From contig JAGFMI010000016.1 in the NCBI GenBank assembly GCA_021030905.1, positions 806,001 to 870,000 of the forward strand: a stretch of 64,000 nt of DNA, written 5' to 3'. Below the pieces are notes generated by a model. That model had not been told where the DNA came from. It searched no databases and saw only the letters and a list, made by a program, of their open reading frames with translations. This document shows positions 58,560 through 64,000 of this stretch, in pieces (the stretch's first letter is position 1; the number at the start of each line of letters is the position of its first letter). The DNA comes from Pyrenula massariospora (taxonomy: Eukaryota; Ascomycota; Eurotiomycetes; Pyrenulales; Pyrenulaceae). A program made the translations under genes and the position numbers.

Positions 58560-59173
58560 GGTGGAAGCGTGGGGGGGCTAAGTTGTCAATACCCCTATTT
58601 CATAAGGGCCGTTGAAGGCAGGAATCCTAGTACTTTCCAGCGAATTTTGCAGGAAGATTATCGTCCCCAAAGATACCGAATGATTGAACTGTCGGTAGAA
58701 AATCAGTTTAAGTTGAAAAGCCAGGCCCTATCGAGCCTACGGCCATTCGTGTGCAGTGAGTGTAAGTTAGGGGTGCCGATCATCTCTAGACCTCGGAATT
58801 ACTTGTGTCGCCCCCGATCCCCGCCCTAACAACCTTTAAGGGCCATTGGGACCGAAGGACATGAATCACTTTGTCGCCACGGCTTGCAAAGCTAGATCAA
58901 ACATAGACTATTCATACTGAAGACCTCTCCTGCAAAATATGACAGCTCTTAGAGCATAGGCTATGGCTAGACAATCGTGTAGCGTCAGCCTTCTCATTCC
59001 TCAGAAATATGATAGCGAGCTCCCTTGAATTTCTGAACTCTCGAGTCCCGCCTCTTTGCTCTTACGAAGGTATCTGATATACTGAATGGGACAGGCTGAT
59101 ATTCCGTCCGACATTCGCGAGAGCGCAATGGCTGGTAACGAATCGCTGTGTAGGAGACGAGGAGCACGAATGC
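58560..59173. other. intergenic
   Basis: Promoter of the amidohydrolase gene (minus) and 3' flank of the F-box-like gene. A plus-strand frame at 58509-58829 overlaps the amidohydrolase start and has no support. Confidence 0.5.
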
Positions 59174-60121
59174 TCAATCTCCAGTCTTACTCCTCCACTT
59201 GACTAGTAAGTTGCATTCTCTAGCAATGCCTTCTTCCAATGGTTTAGCCTCTAATGTGCCATGTGGGCTCCATAACACGCGTGTCTGGGGATGGCCGAGC
59301 ATCTGAACCCACGGCACATGACCCATGTTGTGGCCCAAAATGCGAATCTCTTGCAGCCGCTTCGGCAAAAAGATTTCGCCAGAGCGTGTAAAGATGGTGC
59401 TCACCGCAGAGCTTACCCAGTTTGGTGCCTCGATTGATGGGAGTCTTGAACACAGCGCAGCTGTGATCAGCGGACGCATCGCTTTGCCACTGTCGTAAGA
59501 CCTCAGTGACTTGTTTTCTCTCAAGTGGATGAGCCAGAATAGGAGCTCCAAGACGTGCTTTACATCCTCTCTATGTGATAGCGGGAGATCATCCTTGTAA
59601 TCGTAGGATGATATTGGCCGGTATGCTATATGTTGATCGTGACGCCGTGAGCAAGATAGGCTCAGCACCTCCAACTCTGGCACCAGATCGACAAAGTTGG
59701 GAAGGAGACCTACCGGATTATAAGGTTCATGGGCGTTAAAAACTCGATCGGGGATTTGTAAATGCCGAAGCCGGAGTGGTTGGATATATGGTAAATTTTT
59801 CAAGCGCTCATAGACAATGCCTCGTTGTTTAGCATGGTGCACTGTGTCAGGAAGGCCAGTCGGTGGGGTGAGAATGAAATGATTGACAGCGTAGAAAATT
59901 CGTACAGCTTCCCAGTAGACAGCCTTAGCCGTTTGTAGCAAGGCAAGGTTAAAAAAATTCTGGAGGTCAGGTTGAAAGTCTGCCTGGTTGCAAATCATGT
60001 GTAGCGAGTTAGGCGTGGCCAAATGGAATTGGTAAATCATAATACGAATTTCAGCAGGAAGTTCCAGGAATTTGAAGCTGGCTCTTGCCGCTTGTTGGAG
60101 TCCGTAGGTCATTAATTCCAT
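59174..60121 (-). CDS. F-box/2EXR-like domain protein
   Basis: Single 315-residue frame, ATG at 60121. The N-terminal segment FKFLELPAEIRIMIYQF is the hallmark of the very common fungal 2EXR/F-box-like family, followed by ALLQTAKAVYWEAVRIFYAVNHF, quoted here as LLQTAKAVYWEA. The rest holds Leu-rich pieces such as LRLRHLQIP and ELEVLSLSC. Members are thought to be substrate adaptors, but few have known roles. No signal peptide or membrane helix. It is transcribed in the same direction as the alpha/beta hydrolase upstream of it. Confidence 0.7.
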   Translation of the reverse strand: MELMTYGLQQAARASFKFLELPAEIRIMIYQFHLATPNSLHMICNQADFQPDLQNFFNLALLQTAKAVYWEAVRIFYAVNHFILTPPTGLPDTVHHAKQRGIVYERLKNLPYIQPLRLRHLQIPDRVFNAHEPYNPVGLLPNFVDLVPELEVLSLSCSRRHDQHIAYRPISSYDYKDDLPLSHREDVKHVLELLFWLIHLRENKSLRSYDSGKAMRPLITAALCSRLPSIEAPNWVSSAVSTIFTRSGEIFLPKRLQEIRILGHNMGHVPWVQMLGHPQTRVLWSPHGTLEAKPLEEGIARECNLLVKWRSKTGD

Positions 60122-60678
60122 TGCAGTAAAACCTCGTCATAAGCATCGAAACAATTTCGTTGATTGCTGTCTCATAGGTTGAAAAGTGTCTCTTCAGTAG
60201 CCGGCGACTTCTAGACCACTATCTGAGGATCATCGGGACATCCGTGAAGGCTCGAAACGATGAAGGCTGTAGTGGCTTAATGAAACCGCAATGGGTTATT
60301 TGCTTGATGAGGCTTGTGGTTGTGGTAAGCTTAACCCTAGACTTCCACGGTGGTGGACAGATTGCATTCCACGATTCTCAATGTGATTGCTGAGAACTAG
60401 GATAAGCAGTTGATGAAGAAAGATGATTCTCTGGTCTGGCTCTGACGTTCCTTTTGTAGCCTGCGTTCAAAAGGCAACTGGCGAACAAGGCGGGGTGAAG
60501 CGCTGTGCCGCGGTGGCGCCTCACGTGACCATTGGGGAGTAAAGCCCCCTTGCAGATTGCATGTCTTCAGGAAGCTGTTCCGGAGAATTTTAGAGCCTTA
60601 ATAGAGACAGCCTCCCATTAATTGGTAGACAGAAGACTGCTCATAGGACTTCGGCAGAGGCTGTTTAGGTGCATCAGC
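60122..60678. other. intergenic; promoter of the F-box-like gene
   Basis: Contains TCACGTGA at 60521-60528 followed by ATTGG (CCAAT on the other strand) two bases later. No gene seen. Confidence 0.5.
60521..60528. promoter_or_regulatory. E-box palindrome TCACGTGA next to a CCAAT box
   Basis: Perfect 8-bp palindrome with a reverse CCAAT (ATTGG) at 60531-60535. This pairing suits bHLH (Cbf1-like) plus HAP-complex binding; function is inferred. Confidence 0.4.
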
Positions 60679-62067
60679 TCAGTGCCTCTCAATCCACTCC
60701 ACGATATCATGAAGGACATTCTCTGGGACATGACTCGCAATATCGTAATCATGGAGCATCAATCCATCGCCATTTGACAGCAAGAAACAATGATTCAAAC
60801 CTTCGTATATCTTTACCTGAACACTCTCGCCAGTTCGCGTCAAGCCGTCTTTCCAAGCCTGCAAGTCATGCCTCACCTCTACCTGCCAATCTCTTTCCCC
60901 TTGCAATAAGAGGATCGGAGTTTTGGGAAGCTTCGTGTTCATAATATTCACTGGATTATTCTGTTCCAGATATATGTCAATGAGATACGAAGATGGTATG
61001 CCGGCGAAAGTTTCCCTTTTTGAAATCTTCCTCTCAAATCCTGGCTCTTGAAATCGCGCCGCGACCTCTCTAAGCTCTGCCAGTTCTTTCTCGTCCTCGT
61101 CCCTAGTTTTGGGCATATAGCGTTGCGTATATTCTGCTTGTCGAATGATATTGTCGAATAATGGGCACGAGTTTCCTGCCATACTGATAATACCTCGCAC
61201 CTGCGCTCCAATGTTCACGCCGTTAATGCTTGCTGCAGCCCGCGGAGCTACGCGGCCACCGAGGCTGGCGCCAAGGACAAAAATTCTGCTCGCGTCGACC
61301 TCCTTTCTTTTTTTAAGTGTCTGGAAGGCCGCAATGGCAGGCTTCACGTACTCATGCTCCACAGTGAGGTCACCTGTGATAAACATTCTCAGGGCGCTCT
61401 CCACAAGAGGCTTCTCCATCCTTAGCACCACGATACCGTTGCTGGCGAGGCCCCATGCAAGGTCTCGAAATGGAAGATTTGACCCAATGGCCTGGTCCCT
61501 GCTCGTCAGGCCACTGCCTCCGAGCATTATCACAGAGGGGTATCTTGATACTTCTTCATTCTTGGGCTTCGGGATTGTGATCGTGCCTTGAATGGCCGGA
61601 GATATCCACGACGGCCGGATTAGAACCTCCTCCTCCGAGAATTTGGCTTCATTTGCGTAGGATGGTGCTGTCCAGTCTGGTACAAGGCCTTTGGCGCGGA
61701 TTGGCTCTAATATTGATATGCCAACAACACTGTTCCATGGGTCGAGTGAAATTGACATAGCAAATGTGACACGTTCAAAATACACCAAAGTCTGGATAGT
61801 TGATAAACATCTACCTTTTTCGGCCAGAACAGGCTGGTCATATGACTTGATTGCCCCTGTAGCTTTGCAGAATTTTCCCCATAGTCCTTGCAGTCGGGCT
61901 TCGGTAAGAAATATACGAATCACGAACGGGAAATGGCGGGATAGGGTAGAGAATTGCGATGACTGAAGGGAGTTCATCACTGAATATATCACCGAAAGCT
62001 GAGCCTCCGAGGGTCTCCTGGTATCATTTTCGATCCGGATGTCAGATGTACCGGGCGGAGTGGCCAT
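60679..62067 (-). CDS. alpha/beta hydrolase (acyl-CoA thioesterase/BAAT or DUF3887-type)
   Basis: Predicted serine hydrolase; substrate unknown. 462 residues, no intron, ATG at 62067. The N-terminal 150 residues form a small alpha+beta region resembling DUF3887-like domains. A bridging phrase, IQGTITIPK, and an oxyanion-type VIMLGGSG follow. Catalytic triad: Ser268 in the elbow GASLGG, Asp393 in QGERDWQV and His426 in GLNHCF. The order and spacing fit a normal alpha/beta hydrolase with a helical lid at about 300-375. No secretion signal. Confidence 0.82.
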   Translation of the reverse strand: MATPPGTSDIRIENDTRRPSEAQLSVIYSVMNSLQSSQFSTLSRHFPFVIRIFLTEARLQGLWGKFCKATGAIKSYDQPVLAEKGRCLSTIQTLVYFERVTFAMSISLDPWNSVVGISILEPIRAKGLVPDWTAPSYANEAKFSEEEVLIRPSWISPAIQGTITIPKPKNEEVSRYPSVIMLGGSGLTSRDQAIGSNLPFRDLAWGLASNGIVVLRMEKPLVESALRMFITGDLTVEHEYVKPAIAAFQTLKKRKEVDASRIFVLGASLGGRVAPRAAASINGVNIGAQVRGIISMAGNSCPLFDNIIRQAEYTQRYMPKTRDEDEKELAELREVAARFQEPGFERKISKRETFAGIPSSYLIDIYLEQNNPVNIMNTKLPKTPILLLQGERDWQVEVRHDLQAWKDGLTRTGESVQVKIYEGLNHCFLLSNGDGLMLHDYDIASHVPENVLHDIVEWIERH

Positions 62068-62726
62068 TGACGAGTTGTGAAAAAGGACAACGGAGCTTGA
62101 TTTACGAGAGATAGACTAAGCGCATCACCAGGATCATCCACAAGAAAACTATTGTATTCGCTGGATAGAGGAAAGAGAACAGTTATTGGGAGCAGAAATC
62201 GAACAGAAATTGTCTGGTCGAAGGCTGACGTTCTCTCGGTGGATTAGCGGTCTTTGAAGGTCAAAGGGGAAGCCCAATTTTGGGGGCCAAAAAGCAAACA
62301 AAACCCAGACAATACTTATCTTACCAACCCTCCTTTATTCTATGTTCAAGCGCAGGCTAATGAGGATTTTCCCTAGAATCGTTCTTTGTAATATTCTGCT
62401 ATTCTTAAATCCGATAAATTGCTGCGGAGCCGAGGCTAGTCCGCGAAACACGCTGCCAACAATTATCCGCGCCCTCCCCCAAAATGCGCTGTATCAGAAG
62501 CTTGGACGTTTCCTTGGCCTACATTTGGCGCCAAGAGCAGGAAACTTTCAAAGACGGAAACGGAGCTATGCGTACAACCAAGATCCAAGTGGTTCTGCGG
62601 CTCTGCACCGAATTCTAGTCCCCTGAATTTGTTTCAGCACGAGATGAAATGATGACGAAGTGCGCGGACTACCGATTCCGAAATCTCTAATTATTCTATG
62701 TCTTTCACAAATATAGGAAAAGAGGA
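62068..62726. other. intergenic; promoter of the alpha/beta hydrolase
   Basis: Between two minus-strand genes. A 94-codon plus-strand frame at 62342-62626 begins with a hydrophobic stretch but resembles no family; probably chance. Confidence 0.45.
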
Positions 62727-64000
62727 TCATCCATCATCGAGCATCCAGTAGCCACCAATCTCCTCAAATATTGCCTCGAAGCCCGGCACGATGTCGTCCA
62801 GCGGTCGTGCCTCCACGTCATAAAAGTCTGTACAAGACGCCACAGCCATATCTGCTGGTCTATTTGGTAGATATTCCGCTGCATCCCACTTGATAGATAA
62901 GTTAACATTCATATAGTGTTGCTCGTCAAATTCGCTTCTTTTGTAGACCTGAAAAATCCCTCCTTGACTCTCTCGTTGCCATCTCATAACTTCCTTGGGG
63001 ATCGTCTTGACAAGACCACCATGAAGGAATGCCACTCTTCCGTCGGGATGATGCTGCGCGAAACTGTGGCCACAGTAGAAGCCGTCTGAGAGAGTGCCAA
63101 CGCTAGTTATCCATTTCGGTGGGTAGCCATACCGCGTTTTTAGAGCGTGCCATGCGAACCGAAACATATCTTTGTCTCCCAGGAGAAACTCATTGTAGTA
63201 ATCGGCGCGATCATTGTTGAACCATGCAGCAAGTTGGAGGTGGTAGAAGTATCTGCGTTTGTCGACGATGAGTTGGCCACTCTCCATCTCATATTCATTC
63301 ATGCGACACTCTGTATTCGTGATAGCCCACATCGGATTGTTGGGACGAGTGCGCGCAATGTCAGGCCAGAATAAGGTGCCATATTCTTGGTAGGTTGAAG
63401 ACTCGTACAGCAAGGCAGGATCAACGACTGGAATATTGTCTGAGTCTAGTAGAAGTGGCTCTGCGAAACGGGAATTCATGACAGCCGCTGTTTTGAGTTG
63501 ATAGTTGATGAATGGTCCGTCATGGTTAGTCTTCAAAATGTTTGAGGGTGTAGAAAGGTCATTGAAGTACATTCTCGGCCACATGGATGCGATATTGTCC
63601 TTCATTTTATCGGTCAATTCGTCGTCCCAGTAATGGATTTCGATTGGCATTTGAGATCCAAGCTTTCTCAAAGCTCGTAGAATAACTCTCACACGCTTCA
63701 TACTCTTCTGGTTGCCAGCGACTATTACTATGCCGCGGCCTTCAAAACGGTGCTTATACCTCGAATAGGGAAGCAATTCGTGAGTAACAAAATTATGCCA
63801 TTGATTTCTCTGGTCTTTAAGCTCTTCATCGCTTCGGTCATTCTCAGTCCAGTGAGAATCGCCATCAGTTCCTTCATTGTACTGGAAGAAGATTTCATGC
63901 ATTGCCGGCCATGTGCACCCTGACCTTGCTTTTTCTAGGCTCATGCCCGGGATCTGTGTGACAGCCTTGAAATGCCCCAAGAAATCGTCTGCGTCTGGAA
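62727..64000 (-). CDS. alpha-1,3-mannosyltransferase, GT71 (Mnn1-like), partial
   Basis: Golgi glycosyltransferase that adds mannose from GDP-mannose to glycoproteins. The frame is open to the right edge, so the N-terminus (with the expected membrane anchor) is missing; 424 codons are seen, stop included. Family signs: GRGIVIVAGNQ, EIHYWDDEL, KTAAVMNSRFAEPLLLDSDN, quoted as KTAAVMNS and LLLDSDN (the DxD metal site), FWPDIARTRPNNP, QLIVDKRRYF, LLGDKDMFRFAW and FLHGG. No frame break in the visible part. Confidence 0.88.
   Translation of the reverse strand, partial: PDADDFLGHFKAVTQIPGMSLEKARSGCTWPAMHEIFFQYNEGTDGDSHWTENDRSDEELKDQRNQWHNFVTHELLPYSRYKHRFEGRGIVIVAGNQKSMKRVRVILRALRKLGSQMPIEIHYWDDELTDKMKDNIASMWPRMYFNDLSTPSNILKTNHDGPFINYQLKTAAVMNSRFAEPLLLDSDNIPVVDPALLYESSTYQEYGTLFWPDIARTRPNNPMWAITNTECRMNEYEMESGQLIVDKRRYFYHLQLAAWFNNDRADYYNEFLLGDKDMFRFAWHALKTRYGYPPKWITSVGTLSDGFYCGHSFAQHHPDGRVAFLHGGLVKTIPKEVMRWQRESQGGIFQVYKRSEFDEQHYMNVNLSIKWDAAEYLPNRPADMAVASCTDFYDVEARPLDDIVPGFEAIFEEIGGYWMLDDG

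Noticed and set aside
62342-62626. 94-codon small secreted protein
   Set aside because: Hydrophobic start but no clear cleavage site, no family, and it lies in the promoter region of the alpha/beta hydrolase.

Overview
The window comes from a filamentous ascomycete (Pezizomycotina). The genes carry short GT-AG introns (about 44 to 183 nt, often with CTAAC or CTGAC branch sites), sit singly on both strands, and include families typical of these fungi: a class VI chitin synthase, an M36 fungalysin, a rhodopsin-domain membrane protein, a DUF2236/mpaB-type oxygenase, a UstYa/DUF3328 protein and a HET-domain gene. The genus cannot be told from this. Exon coordinates were placed by hand from splice signals, reading frame and family resemblance.

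Left part (1-39,500) is mostly housekeeping: class VI chitin synthase; a two-HKD phospholipase D-like protein; a thiamine-diphosphate enzyme whose ATG is split by an intron; a TatD-type hydrolase; a hypothetical protein; a secreted fungalysin; a bHLH factor; a Gag1-like clamp protein; a J-domain protein; a Pcl-type cyclin behind a leader of about 1 kb that contains no ATG; a mitochondrial Rrg9/neugrin-like protein; an mpaB/rubber-oxygenase-like membrane protein; a short-chain dehydrogenase; and mitochondrial HMG-CoA lyase.

Middle part (40,200-53,300) is accessory. Its centre is a compact candidate RiPP (dikaritin-type) cluster: a 91-residue secreted precursor (45828-46255) with three copies of E-L-[AS]-P-M-L-F spaced exactly 22 residues apart and separated by Kex2 sites, each copy on its own exon; a UstYa/DUF3328 oxidase-like protein (46605-47510); and a CYP52-like P450 with altered I-helix and heme motifs (48511-50302). 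A secreted HExxH metallopeptidase follows, and a rhodopsin-domain protein lies upstream. The likely logic is: precursor enters the secretory pathway, is cut at Lys-Arg sites, and its core is oxidised by UstYa and perhaps the P450. Product and activity are inferred, not shown.

Right part (54,200-64,000): a HET gene interrupted by one in-frame TAG exactly where the conserved Trp of the first HET motif belongs; a metal-dependent amidohydrolase; an F-box/2EXR-like protein; an alpha/beta hydrolase; and a GT71 (Mnn1-like) mannosyltransferase that runs off the right edge.

A composition pattern runs through many genes whatever their strand: the coding strand is C-rich at third positions and then switches abruptly to G-rich toward the 3' end.
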